From contig CM028377.1 of the NCBI GenBank assembly GCA_013146195.2, positions 65,073,501 through 65,137,500 of the forward strand: DNA of 64,000 nucleotides, read 5' to 3'. The notes beneath the pieces were generated by a model that did not search any database, was not told the DNA's origin, and saw only the letters and a program-made list of their open reading frames with translations. Of the stretch, positions 36,944-47,906 are shown one piece after another (the first letter of the stretch is position 1; every line of letters begins with the position of its first letter). The translations under genes and the position numbers were made by a program. This DNA is from Codonopsis lanceolata. Taxonomy: Eukaryota; Streptophyta; Magnoliopsida; Asterales; Campanulaceae.

Positions 36944-37418
36944 TGATGTGCACCAAAATAATGAGCCCAAAAATATAGCCCAACAAAGTGTTCATAAGTT
37001 ACACCTTAAAGATTGGGCCAAGCCCGTACCCAAAAGAAAGCCTAAGCCCTCATCCAAGATAGGGCACAAGCCCAATAGCAGACAAAATGTTCATCATATA
37101 TAAAGGAAGAGATTTCTTCCTCCAAAGGCAACCTCTCTATTTTCTCTAAAAAAGGGGATAAACAAACAGGGCTCTCAAAACTTCTCTCTCCCTCCCTCCC
37201 GGTTAGATACAACCCAAATACAACCTCCACTTGATATTTGATCTATTACTCTCATATGCATTATACTGATTATCACACCGAAGGGTTTTGGGGGAACACC
37301 CCCACCCACTCACGGTGTTCTATTTTTGCAGACTAAACGGCCAGATATCCATCCGACGACATCACGGACTAGTCACGCGCGATGAGGCTTTCGGCACCCC
37401 CTTTTCGTGGCGTGATCA
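36944..37418 (+). repeat. 3' LTR of LARD-like element 1
   Basis: 475 bp, starts TGATGTGCACC, ends GGCGTGATCA; near-identical to 30883-31341 apart from small indels. Confidence 0.9.
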
Positions 37419-37704
37419 GCTACCCTTATAACTAGTGTTATAACTTGTCTTGAGAAATATATAGTTGACTTTTCATCTTTGTCTTTTAGTATGCAAGTTG
37501 TAAAATTAGTGGTAAAACTATGTATGAGAATTGTAGATAGATTTTCTCATTTTCATGCGGATGGAAACCGATGTACATAGATTCAGTTGTGTCTTCTTCA
37601 TTTGGCCTAAATCCATGGCATCATAGTAAAAGCCAATATATAAAGCGATTCAAATAAATTACAAAGATAACAAACTGTTCTCTCAAATACTTCTCTTCCT
37701 TCAC

Positions 37705-39759
37705 CTAACTCCCTTCTGGTGTGTCTGACATGACCAATTTGTACATTGAATCTTTCAACTTCTTTGGCTCTACCTCTTTCCCTTTCGCCTTCGCAAAAGA
37801 AATAGCATGTTAGCAGAACATACAAAAATAATAAGAAAAGCGATTTTTGTATGTTAATGCAATGATGTACTTCTCAAGTTCACATTAACTTTACCTCTAC
37901 TTTGAGGACGTTCAACACCCTGCCATTACATGTGGTGACGTTGGCATCAATTACTTGAAGCCCTAAAGAAATAACCGCCTCCATCATCCTCGAAAACCCA
38001 CCTCTCTTTTCGTTGCTAACTATTCGAAGCAAGAAATCTCGAGAACCAATCTGGTTTACTTCCACTTGTACCTAATCGAACCAGGACACAAGTGATTATT
38101 TACTAGCATTTTCTAACTACAAAGACTTGTAGAAGAATAACAGAGCCTTAAGATAAAATCTTCCCTGTAAATTCTTACCCCAATTAATTTAGCAGCCTCA
38201 GTTGAACCACTACTATGAGCAGTAGGGGAAAGATTAATGCTTCTGTTTGCTCTTTTCCTTTCCAGAGCCCCAGTGCTATTGTTGTATTCTTCTTCTCCTT
38301 CTTCTTCTTCTTCTTCCAACATCCGAAGCTCATCCCCAAGCTCCTCAATATTCTTTAGTAACTCATGAATGTAATCAACTGCATCTCCAAGTATAGCAGC
38401 TCTATCCATCTGTTTGAATTATCAAATCAAAGGTAAGCTAAATGAATACAGTTAGTTTACAGGTTAACGAGATTAAAGTTTAAACCTTGGTAATCTTGGG
38501 GACTAAAGCTCGTAGAGCAAATAGCCCATCTTTAATTCGAATCCTCCGATTTCTCTCTGTAACCAAATTCTTTGATTGGTATTGTTCTTTTCCCGTGCTT
38601 TGCCTGCCCTTCATTTTCCCTTTCCCAACAGCAGAATTGTCACATCCCAATGAGTCCAGAGATTTTCCAATTGACTTGGTTGGTGACACGTGAAGAAAAC
38701 TTGAAGGAGTTGAGCCAGTCGATGATCCTTCAAGACTAGGATAGGAGCTGGATCTGCGTACTGAGGAAGGAAGCTGTAGGCTAGGAATGAAATTGAGGTA
38801 AGGTAGGAAACCTGTCCTAACTTCTATATGGTGTTCAACAAATGGATTGGTAGTTTTTCATGTTCCACAAAATATTGAACTGAGCCACGATGATGTCAAT
38901 AATCTTTGGCTCTTTGGGTACCTGGAAAATCAATTAAATATCATATCCAACAGTTTCAAATGGATCTTTTAACTTGCAAATTTGCAATCTCTTTTGTTTA
39001 AAATAAATCAATCTTACAAGCTTTCCACTAGAGAGCTCAATCATAGCACCATCGACGGGAATTAGTACTTGGGTTCCAACTGCTTCCTGCTAAAAGTAAA
39101 AACAGAAAAAAGTATCATATAGATCCAAACCCAGACACGCACAAGGACAGAAGTGGTACGTACATGGCTAAGCCACTTTGGTTGGTTTGACATTGCTACC
39201 TCTCCATGAACCCTGAGTTCATTTTCACAGATTAAGTCTTCCTCAATCAATACTAAACTGTATAGCAGAAAAACATTCAACAATCGAAATAATTACCCAG
39301 AATATAAGGGCAAAGAAGAAGGAAATTTGGCAAGTCTTTCACAGGCAATTGTCCTCACAGAATGCTTAATGAACGTATCTTTGCACTGGGGAAGCAAATG
39401 TTCACCACTTTCCTCTTTGACATTTTTACAGTCACCATTACTACCACCACAACAGCACCCAACCCATTCAATAAACCTAAGTTCAATAACGAAATAAAAA
39501 CCCAAAAGACGCACAAATTACAAAGTCAGTAAAGAAACTAATCATGTTGAGGCTATGAAATTAAGAACAATACTACCTTCTTCCGAAAGCGAGTGTCTTT
39601 CTTATTCCAAAAAAAAAAAAACACTCGTTTTGAGACGTAAGGAATAGCTAGTAATTACCTCGAAGGATCATCACCGAATTTCCAAACAATGCAGTAATCC
39701 CATGCCTTAGTCTCCACAAGGGGTCTTAGCCACTCTACTGTTCTTTCCAAGGATATCAT
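37705..39759 (-). CDS. bHLH transcription factor, bHLH90-like (one apparent frameshift)
   Basis: Eight exons, all with GT-AG borders and compatible phases: 39659-39759, 39297-39476, 39164-39212, 39018-39086, 38486-38921, 38179-38409, 37895-38071, 37705-37788; about 441 residues. The N-terminal bHLH-MYC_N domain (about 1-165) starts MISLERTVEWLRPLVETKAW and contains RFIEWVGCCCGG. The bHLH domain (about 248-305) has SKNLVTERNRRIRIKDGLFA in the basic helix, then LVPKITK and MDRAAILGDAVDYIHEL. Glu and Arg DNA-contact positions are present. The first His of canonical E-box binders is Asn, as usual for the KNL-type group III. An acidic Glu run follows. Exon 7 is an ACT-like domain (SRDFLLRIVSNEKRGGFSRM). 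It ends SDTPEGS. Exon 5 needs a 1-nt change between 38838 and 38857 to stay open. Closest known type is Arabidopsis bHLH90 (At1g10610); targets unknown. Confidence 0.88.
38838..38857 (-). other. Frameshift site in exon 5 of the bHLH gene
   Basis: Reading in from exon 4, the frame (VPKEPKIIDIIVAQFNIL) hits TGA at 38835-38837. Reading back from the bHLH domain, the frame is open (FVEHHIEVRTGFLPYLNF) to a TGA at 38858-38860. The frames must switch between these stops, where a five-base T run (38854-38858) sits at the edge. Sequencing error, a real 1-nt indel, or an unmodelled splice are all possible. Confidence 0.8.
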
Positions 39760-40429
39760 TTTTTTTTTCACTTAATTTCTTGAAACAATGCAAACTGAAA
39801 ATCAAATTAAGCAAGTTTCAAGACAATGTTAACGAATTTTTCAACTGGTTATGTCCTGAACGAGCAGAATAAAATCTCTGTCACGGCTCAAAGAATCTGA
39901 CACCCTCTTTCTCACTCACCTCCACTGTGTGTGCTAGTGTGTGTGAAAACACAGTCGTGTCCACTAAAGAGGGACAATATTGACTGAGGACTGTGAAAAA
40001 GACCCATTTAATGGTTCAAAAGGCTTTCGTGGAAAGCTACTCATAACTGCAAGCAATCATAGGAAGATTTGCAACGAATTGGCAGTGTGAACTGTACCTT
40101 TCACAAGGTTGTGGAATCATTACCGTCTTAACATGGAAGTGGTTGGATGTACTGAGAGTCTGAGACTGACCGAAGGGTAAATAACCAGTACTGAGGAAGG
40201 GGAATATTTGTACAATGTCGATCCTTTTGTTTTTAATTTCAAAAGTTGCGACCTATCTTCAATTCTTGTACTCCAAAATAAATATATTTTTGTGGAATGG
40301 ATAATTATTGATGGTTGTTTTGGGTATGGATTAAGATTTAAGAGAGTCATTTTCATTGATTGGCATGCGAGTGCCACATGGCCAGATGATTTGGGGTAAA
40401 AATATATGTAACACGATGTTACTAAAATT
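39760..40429 (-). promoter_or_regulatory. 5' UTR and promoter region of the bHLH gene
   Basis: Upstream (minus strand) of ATG 39759. TC-rich and TG-rich leader words lie at 39900-39960. No TATA box was assigned with confidence. The short ORFs at 40120-40399 have no recognisable motif. Confidence 0.35.
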
Positions 40430-41660
40430 AATTCGTCAAAACGAAACTATTCAGAATTTTAAAATTACACTGTTACTCCTCAGCTTTTGAAAATTATAGT
40501 ATTATCCCTCAACATTATATATGAAAAATATTACTTCTGACATTAAAAATGTCAATTTTGACCAAAATGTTTCACTTTGCAATATAAATAAAAACGGTCG
40601 CTTTTGACATTAAAAGTAATATTTTTTGTCCTACAAGTGTCCCTTTGCATCTTTAATGAAAATTATCATATTTTTTTCCCTTTAAATCATCATTTTTACC
40701 TTAAAAATGTCATTTTTTACATTAAAAATGTCACTTTTAACTAGAGATGTTAAAAAATGACGACTCTGTTAAACTAAAACCGGAAAGGATTAGGGTCGAT
40801 AAAAAGTAGCCCGTTTAAATTCAGAGTTAACAGGGTTGGCCCTATAGGCTAGGACCAACCCGATTAACATATCTAACTAAACATTCATATAACGACTGTG
40901 GCGAGCATTGGTGCTCGTGTTCGTAATAAATATAAAAGTCATCATGGTAGTTGGCTACAAGGTTTTGTTCATGCTAATAGTTTTTATATTTTTTTGTTAC
41001 TATTTGATTTAAATAGTATTATATTAACTTATTGCTAACAATTAATTTATGTTATTTTATTGTTGTGGATGAAAAGGATAATTATGTTTAAGGACACTTT
41101 CTCGAAAGAAGGCTTGGTTTTGAACGTGGTTGAAGAATGAACGTTGTGTTTAATAACTTGTTTCATGTTTTTTTATTAGTGCTTTTTAATTAGTAGTACT
41201 TTAAGTTGTTTTGTGTTTTGAATTTTGTCACTTAAGTGATGTTGTTAATTCGTCGTATGACTTTATTTTATTTTGGATTGTGTTTTTTATCGTTGTCCGT
41301 CACTCCATTTATTATTTAATTTTAAATTTATTATTTAATTTTAAATTTAAGATTTAAATAAAAGTGTCATTATTTTTTGGTGTGATCCGTTTAAAACGAG
41401 ACATGTAGGTCAGGTGTAGGGCTGCAATTTTAGTGGTTCGTTTAACACGCGACCCTAAAGGGTCACAATCTGATTAACAACTTTACTTTTAACAACAAAG
41501 TATAACTTTGTATTATAAATAAAAATCGTCACTTTTAATCTTAAAAGTATCACTTTTTAGTATTAATAGTATCATTTTCTATCATAAAACCGTGACTTTT
41601 GGCCTTAAAATTGTCATATTTTAACATTAAATGTGTCTCTTTTAACCCTATAATTGTCTT
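40430..41660 (+). repeat. GTGTCAC repeat element, copy 3, split by a hAT insertion
   Basis: Leader words (CAGCTTTTGAAAATTATAG, ATTATCCCTCA) at about 40480-40520 precede degenerate units of the AAAATGTCACTTTT type. The repeat resumes at 41486 after the inserted hAT element and ends near 41660. Same family as 1021-1655 and 18045-18720. Confidence 0.75.
40742..41485. mobile_element. Non-autonomous hAT element with perfect 8-bp TSD
   Basis: The 744-bp element is flanked by the identical octamer CTTTTAAC (40734-40741 and 41486-41493). Ends are imperfect inverted repeats: TAGAGATGTTAA on the left, TAAAGTTGTTAA as the complement of the right. Subterminal words around 40800-40870 (GGGTTGGCCC, GGACCAACCCG) recall those of the hAT element at 18905. 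No transposase. Confidence 0.88.
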
Positions 41661-42039
41661 TTTGCATCTATCACGATCAAAATGAGAAGTTTGGGCATTT
41701 AGGGACTGGCAACCAATTTGTGAAGATATAGGGTGTCAGAGCTATTTCTCGAACTGCAGGGGCATCGTTGCAATTCCTCAACCTTGCATAGTTGCATTAA
41801 TGCGGTGGCGGCTGTAAAAATTGGGTAGCGCCACATCATCTCTCTGCCCAGTTGGTGACCCGCGTGCCTTTCCGAAAAGAAACCCAATCTGCATCCATTT
41901 GGACTTCGAAAATCCTTATAACTAGCTAAGATACTCCACCAAATCCAATGTAACTTGAAACAATCCATGTTACAACTCTCTCTCCCTCACGTACATGCAT
42001 TTAAGCATACAAAATTAAGTTACCTACATTGATCTCTTA
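41661..42039. other. Intergenic, no gene recognised
   Basis: Non-coding DNA between the GTGTCAC repeat and the Harbinger element; the minus-strand ORF 41699-41968 has no known motif. Confidence 0.5.
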
Positions 42040-43860
42040 GGCTCCTTTTGTTTTAGGAAAAACGTTTTCCATATTTTCCGGTTTTATGTAACCCTAGAAA
42101 AATATGGGTCAACGGAAAACATTTTACGATCAATGGAAAATGATCTGTTTTCCTCCGTAAAATGACTTACGGACCATCACCTCCGTAAGTCATTTTCCAA
42201 GAATTCGTTTATCTTCTCTCTGGAGGCGCTCTTCTCTCTCTTACCAAAAGACTCTTCTCTACAGGTATGCCTCTCTCTCCCTTCTTTTATTTCTTTGTTT
42301 CTTCAAAGATTTTAGGATTTATGGATTAAAGCTTCAATTTTTTTTCTTCAATTTTATAGTTTTAATGTTCATTAGGGTTTAGTTATTTTCATGATTTGAT
42401 TTTTTTAGTAAGGTTTTTGATTTACAATAAGGGTTGTCATTGAATTCCTTGAAAGGGGATGGAAGTTCCTTATAGTAACTATCAGAAAGTTTGAAGTACA
42501 TGACAATATGAATTCCTCCTCCATCAGTTTCACCTTGGAAAAAAGCGACAGGATACAATGGAATCTGTAGAACCCCAAATAGAGTGTCAGGGAAAAGAAG
42601 AAAAAACCTCAAATTAGAATAATAATTACTTTAAACTAATATTAAAAAGGTAAAAGGCTCAAGAATTATATAGCTTCCTTAATAGAATTATTTTCAATCA
42701 AAGATGAATATTCATGCCCGGGATCTAATAACACTACCGTCAATTAATCAGATTGCCTTATGTACACAATGTAAGTTTTTGCCCTACTCTACTTGGTTAC
42801 TGCAGAATTAACCCGAATTCACTTCCTTAACCATCCAACTAGAAACTCTTGGGAGCAAAACACGAGTTGGGAGTTGGATAACAATAGAGAGGAATGAAGC
42901 ATTTATTGTATTTGTGGTCTAATAAATGGGTGGTGTAGTGCACAATTGTTCGGTTTCTTTGACAGATTATTGTTGCTACAAGTGAATTGCGAGACATATC
43001 AGAATTTTTTCTTACCTAATGCTATGTTCATTTAAAGTGACAACGTGTATGTGATTATGATTTGCTAGGATAATTTTTGTGTTAGCTAACCTTGTTTTGC
43101 TATCTTTCTACTTTCCAATGATTGTCGTCTTAACCCTTCTACCATTAATTATTTTCGTTCCATCTACAATCGCTAGTTCTTACTATGGGGAACAATTTAC
43201 AATTAATTAGTTTAGGAAAATTCTATAATTTTATATGGTAGTCAAGGCTCCTGTTTGGTAGATGCTCATATACAAGCATCTTCTCGAGTCCTTCTGCACA
43301 GCATCCCAATAACATGACCAAGTTCTGATGCTGAATTCTTAATAACAATTTCACCTCATCGGTGGATTAAATTGAGGTATGGGCAGGCTTGGCTGAACTA
43401 AATGGAGCACCTTACTATCTAAACAAAGAAACAAAAAACAAAACACTTGGAATGCAAGATTCTATAATCTACTTTCTTCAGAACCTAATTTCCTTGTGAA
43501 ACAGACACACACACACTTTTTAATCGTTCAAGCTTGGCATGCAATCACTGTTCGGGTGGAAAATATTAAGACCATCTTGTTTCTAGTATGATGCAGATTG
43601 TTTCTGAATTTCCTTCTTCCTCCGTAAGCAATTTTCATTTCTTCTAATCCTCATTTATTCTAGCATACTACATCTGTACGTATTTGTTAATGTTGTATTT
43701 AATTCATATTTGACGTTTTCTTAATGTTGACTATCAATTAGATGGTTAGTAAGCTTATTCGAGCATCGGTACTCGGTGCAGCAGCTTCGATCTTAGCTGT
43801 TGGTGCATTACTCTTAAAAAAAGAAGAAAATACCAGACTTATAGACCAAGGGAACCCTAA

Positions 43861-44146
43861 GTTAACCAAGAAATTGCACGGGAGAGATATATGAATAGTA
43901 TCTTATGTAGAGGCGAGCAACACTGTATAGATCAAATTTGTATGAAGCCCTCTGTATTTTTCAAGCTATGTCAGAACCTTAGGGAGAACGATTTACTTCA
44001 AAAAACCAAGAAAATGTCTATAATGGAGCAAGTAATGATGTTCCTACATCTGATTGGACACAATGTGAGATTTAGAGTGACCAGTGGATGATTACATAGG
44101 TCTATTGAGACTGTTCACCGATACTTCAAAATTGTATTAAGAGCAA
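43861..44146 (+). pseudogene. Harbinger transposase, 5' part
   Basis: Reads VNQEIARERYMNSILCRGEQ then MKPSVFFKLCQNLRE and MSIMEQVMMFLHLIGHNVRF, the N-terminal helical domain of plant PIF/ALP1-like transposases. An in-frame TAA (43858-43860) precedes it and a TGA (44089-44091) follows. After that the frame continues LHRSIETVHRYFKIVLRA into the insertion point at 44146, and resumes after 48829. Confidence 0.85.
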
Positions 44147-45074
44147 TGTAAGGGTAAAATAGGCATGGCCTTATTTTGGTTTTGTTTCTCCTTTCTTGGT
44201 CCCTAAGTTTAGGCATTTTTGGAAACAAAATATTCCTAAAGATTTTTGGTTGTATTTTTGGAAACAAAATATTCCTAAAGATTTTTGGTTGTATTTTTGG
44301 AAACAAATTATTCCTAAAGATTTTTGGTTTTCTTGGTCCTAAAGTTTAGGAGTTATTTTGGAAACAAAATCTTTGTAACAATCCTTCTTAATGTCGTGCA
44401 CTTGAACTCCTTATGTTTTTGGTAAGTGAATCTAGTATATTAGGAAGTTGATTTTATTTCTAGTTCTAATCTTTTTCCATATTGGAGTTTGTTTCATTCT
44501 TTATGTGTAGGTCTCCTTCACATATAAATAGAGGACTTGGGGCAGAGGAAAAATATACAAATAGAGAGAGATTTCAGAAGGCTGAGAGCAGATTTTTCAG
44601 AGTTTCAGAAGTTGTTTCAGTTCCAGCTTTTGTGCAGAAGTTGAATGTAGCTTTGAATGTTACAACATTGGAAGCTACATTGAAGTGTTGGAAACTTGGA
44701 ATTGTTTTGTCTTCCTAGCTGATTTTAGGAAGCTGTTTGTTGCTTCCCACGTTTTCTCTACTTCTTTTTCTGTGGGATTTTTGGTCTCCAAGACTTGTTG
44801 TCTTGTGAGAGTATTTGTTTGGTGATTTCACAATCTTTTTGTAAAACAATTCATCATTTTTAGTGAAATCTTTTTGGCCATGAGGCTAGATCTACAAGCA
44901 TAGGCTTGTAGATTGTTTGATATATCTTTGTGTTTAAATTCGTGCTTTATAATCAAGTCTTCTGCTGCTTTGAACTTTTCTAACCATTGTGACTTCCATT
45001 GTAGCTTCATCAGAAGCTACATTGGAAACTGCATTGGCAGTTTTTGGAGAATCCTAGCTACTATTATTCTAACA
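44147..45074 (+). repeat. 5' LTR of the SIRE-type element
   Basis: 928 bp. Contains a 51-bp tandem duplication near 44213-44320 (TTCCTAAAGATTTTTGGTTG units), the TATA-like CACATATAAATAGAGG at 44520, and the palindromic motif GTAGCTTCATCAGAAGCTAC at 45001-45020. Confidence 0.92.
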
Positions 45075-45128
45075 ATTGGTATCAGAGCCTCCTCTTGACG
45101 TCACTAAGAGAAGATTCTGGTTGTAGCC

Positions 45129-45566
45129 ATGATGGATTCCAAATATGAAATTTTTGTTCATCCTCCTACATTAACAAATACAAATTACTCAAATTGGAAT
45201 GTTGAGGAATTTGATTTTGATGAAGAATCAATGGCTCTTTTAGCAACCAAGTATAAAAATATTTTGAAAGTAAAAAAACAAAATAGATCTCATTCTTCAA
45301 ACACCAAAACTGCTTTCAAACATGAGTATATTAAGTTTGTTCCCAAAGAAGACTCTTTCCAAACCTCTGAAAAATCTTTTACCAACCCTTTTGCTAAACA
45401 GTCTACATCAAGTGATAAAAATATTGATTCTATTCGATGTAGGGCTTGTCAATGGTTTGGTCAATTTGCTAAAGATGATGTTTCAGGTTTGTTTGACTTT
45501 AGAGATCATGAATCACCTGCACAATCTTTAGAACATGCACATGAAAACAGTGCACCTGCCCCATAA
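45129..45566 (+). pseudogene. gag-to-linker fusion ORF of the deleted SIRE element
   Basis: 145 codons from ATG 45129 (MMDSKYEIF). Residues 35-105 follow SIRE gag (EESMALLATKYKNILK, then a damaged zinc knuckle CRACQWFGQFA that lacks the His and last Cys). It then joins directly to KDDVSGLFDFRDHE, which corresponds to the integrase-RT linker of the other element (EEDVSGILEFGDFD). An internal deletion thus removed protease and integrase and kept an open frame across the junction. The linker text continues to about 45830 past the stop (NVVLDAAASEATLVETRRSL, SSQVIGNVHDGRK). Confidence 0.8.
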
Positions 45567-45830
45567 GATATAGAATCTGCAAGTTCTGGAAATTCAGAGA
45601 ATGAGACTCAGGATGTAGTTCTGAATGTAGTTCTCGATGCAGCTGCATCAGAAGCTACATTGGTCGAAACCCGCCGATCTTTGAAACTCTCTATACTGAA
45701 CTCGAATCCGCCTAACGATCTCAGCCATGACATTCTCAGCCACATTCAGAAAGTTCATCCATCTTCACAAGTTATAGGTAATGTACATGATGGTAGGAAA
45801 ATGGTAAGGTTGACTATATGAAATTGTCTT

Positions 45831-46260
45831 GCTTTCTAGATATTACTGTTCAGCAAATATATGATATGAGAATTACATCTAGTAGGTGTTTTTACTTGGG
45901 AAATAATTTGGGTTCTTGGTTTAGTAAAAAAACAGAACTATGTTGAGACAACTTTTATGAACCAAATGATCAAAGATTATGGACTACACAGTGATGTGTT
46001 AACCTTGTATTGTGATAACACCAATGCAATCAGTATAGTAAAAAATCCAGTTCAACACTCTAGAACAAAAACATTAATATAAGACACCACTTTATTAGAG
46101 ATATGGTTGAACAAGAGGTTATTTGCATTGAACATGTTGGGACAAAAATCATATTGCTGATATATTTGCCAAGTGTCTTGATTTTGAGAAATTTTCCAAT
46201 CTTTGGAAATTTCTTGTGTTTTGTGTGTCATATGATTTTACACTTAGTTAAAAAAAAATT
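45831..46260 (+). pseudogene. RNase H remnant of the deleted SIRE element
   Basis: Frames broken by small indels still read KDYGLHSDVLTLYCDNTNA (about 45968-46027), ISIVKNPVQHSRTKT and RHHFIRDMVEQEVICIEHV, the end of copia RNase H. The RT catalytic core (YVDD) is absent; the deletion joins the pre-RT linker to RNase H. Confidence 0.75.
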
Positions 46261-46473
46261 AAAAAAATTATGCATGATTGCATTTTGTCTTTAGAGGGTA
46301 CTCTAGATCATTGTTTCACATTTATGTGCCTCTTGTGGTTGCTCATAAATTGCATTCAAAATCAATTGTGATTTTTCTGTTATGATTCTCTCTCTCTCTC
46401 CCAGCCCTTGAGCATGTTTTAAATCCACAAAGGAAAGAGCTACCTTTTGAAATTTAGGGATAAGGCAATTTAT

Positions 46474-46877
46474 ACCAACGAGCTCTAGCTCAACTGGTAC
46501 TGCTCACTTCTCCTAACGGAGAGGTCGGGTGTTCAAGTCTCACAAGAGACACCCTGGACTTTACAACTCTCAATAGAGAAGTTGGGTGTTCAAGCCTCTT
46601 CAGAGGCACCGTTGTTGTTCAAGCCTTACTCAAAGGCCCCATTTAGCTACTCACTTATCTTAACGGAAAGGTTGAGTGTTCAAGCCCTACCGAGGCACCA
46701 GTACTTCACTACTCTCAACCGAGAGGTCGGGTGTTCAAAGCCTCACCAGAGGCACCATTTGTTCGAGCCACACCAAAGGCATCATATATATAATTGTAGC
46801 CTTTCAAGGCATTAACATAATAAAAAATTAAGGGTTGGAGTACGGTCTATGTCCCCTCCAACTTTAAAAAAAAAAAA
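46474..46877 (+). mobile_element. tRNA-derived SINE with repeated B-box modules
   Basis: Starts ACCAACGAGCTCTAGCTCAACTGGT; TAGCTCAACTGG fits the pol III A box and GGTGTTCAAGTCTC (46529) the B box. It ends in an A-run (46866-46877). The 17-mer GGGATAAGGCAATTTAT flanks it at 46457-46473 and, with one change, 46878-46894. The body repeats a module of the type GAGAGGTCGGGTGTTCAAG plus CC/CT..AGAGGCACC about five times (near 46519, 46575, 46663, 46720, and a shorter one near 46606 or 46757). The 3' part has a self-complementary TTGGAGTACG...CCCCTCCAA stem before the A-run. It is inserted inside the SIRE element. Confidence 0.85.
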
Positions 46878-46894
46878 GGGATAAGACAATTTAT

Positions 46895-47906
46895 CTTGGT
46901 ACTATGGAGCTTAGGTTCTCATGGGTTGATCTTGAGAAACTGAATTCCCTTAAAAGAAAAAGTGTGAAAGCTACCTAACGGAAAAGAGCTACCTATGAAC
47001 AAGGTTTGTGGCACCTTTCTTTTGGGACTATGAATCCTTGGATTTCATGGGTTGATCAAAAGCAAAGTGGTTTCCCTTGGTAAATAGTGTGAAAGGTTTC
47101 AAGTGGCATGTTTTTATAGCTTGAAATAAAGTAGAGCTATATTCCTAGGGAAATAAAGTACCTATGGATTTTTTTTTGTTATGAAAAATTTATGATCTTG
47201 GGAGAGAAATCTGGTTGAGAAAACAAAAGATGCAAAGTGCACAAATTTTATTATTGATGAATGCTTCTCCCAATGCAGCTACATTAGGAACTACATCTTT
47301 TGATCTGGTCTTTATCACTTATGTGTGATTGCATTTTTTTTTCTTTTGCCTAGCTTTTTGTTATCATGTTTTTAGGCATAAAATTTTAGGACATGCATTG
47401 TTGGTAAAGATATCAACTTGGTGAAATTTTGTCCTAAAATAAATTTACTGTGCAAATCAATTTCCAAAAATCTCCATGTTGAAATTTTTTTAGTGGTTGT
47501 CTAATTTTTGTGTGAAACTAAGAGGTATTGAATTTGGATATGAGGTGATCAGGGGTGTGATCATGTCATGGTGAACATTAATTGTGTTTTTCAAAGTCTT
47601 TGATTTTTTGAGAATTCCTATAAGATGATTTATCCCTCTTCCTTTTCCGGTCAAATAGGAGGAGAGAGATCAAGTGTTTCTGTGATGGTGATGAATCTCA
47701 TAATCTGTTCACGTTTGTTTTGTATGCATGTGATTGCATCATTGGTATATTCTGATTTGTGCTTAGTAATGATTTCTGATTTTATACATTGCACAAATTC
47801 AGGGGGAGATGAGAGTTTCTAACCAATGCAGGTTAGATGGTTTGATTGGTGTTGAATAAACACTTGTCATTTGATTTAACCAGAAAGGCTCAACAAATGG
47901 GGAGAT
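46895..47906 (+). other. SIRE spacer and polypurine tract
   Basis: Non-coding; homologous to 25530-26130 of the other element. No envelope-like ORF remains. GCAGCTACATTAGGAACTACAT at 47276-47297 sits where the other element has its ATGTTGCAACA motif. Ends with AAATGGGGAGAT. Confidence 0.65.

Larger units (their letters stand above)
30883..37418 (+). mobile_element. LARD-like LTR element 1 (no pol), tRNA-Glu primed
   Basis: 5' LTR 30883-31341 and 3' LTR 36944-37418 are near-identical and both begin TGATGTGCACC and end GCGTGATCA. The primer-binding site follows as TGGTTCTGTTGCCGGGAATC (31344-31363), complementary with mismatches to the 3' end of plant tRNA-Glu. A purine-rich tract (GTAAGGAGTAGGGGGC) precedes the 3' LTR. 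The 5.6 kb interior has no gag-pol; only a short start such as MADLRS near 31400 may be a gag relic. The 3' third is made of tandem arrays. The flanking pentamers GTTAG and GCTAC do not match, so insertion may be old or rearranged. Interior blocks are shared with the element at 55188-60384. Confidence 0.85.

Noticed and set aside
46474..46560. tRNA gene
   Set aside because: A and B boxes are present but no cloverleaf with proper acceptor and anticodon stems could be drawn, and A-tail plus TSD show a SINE.
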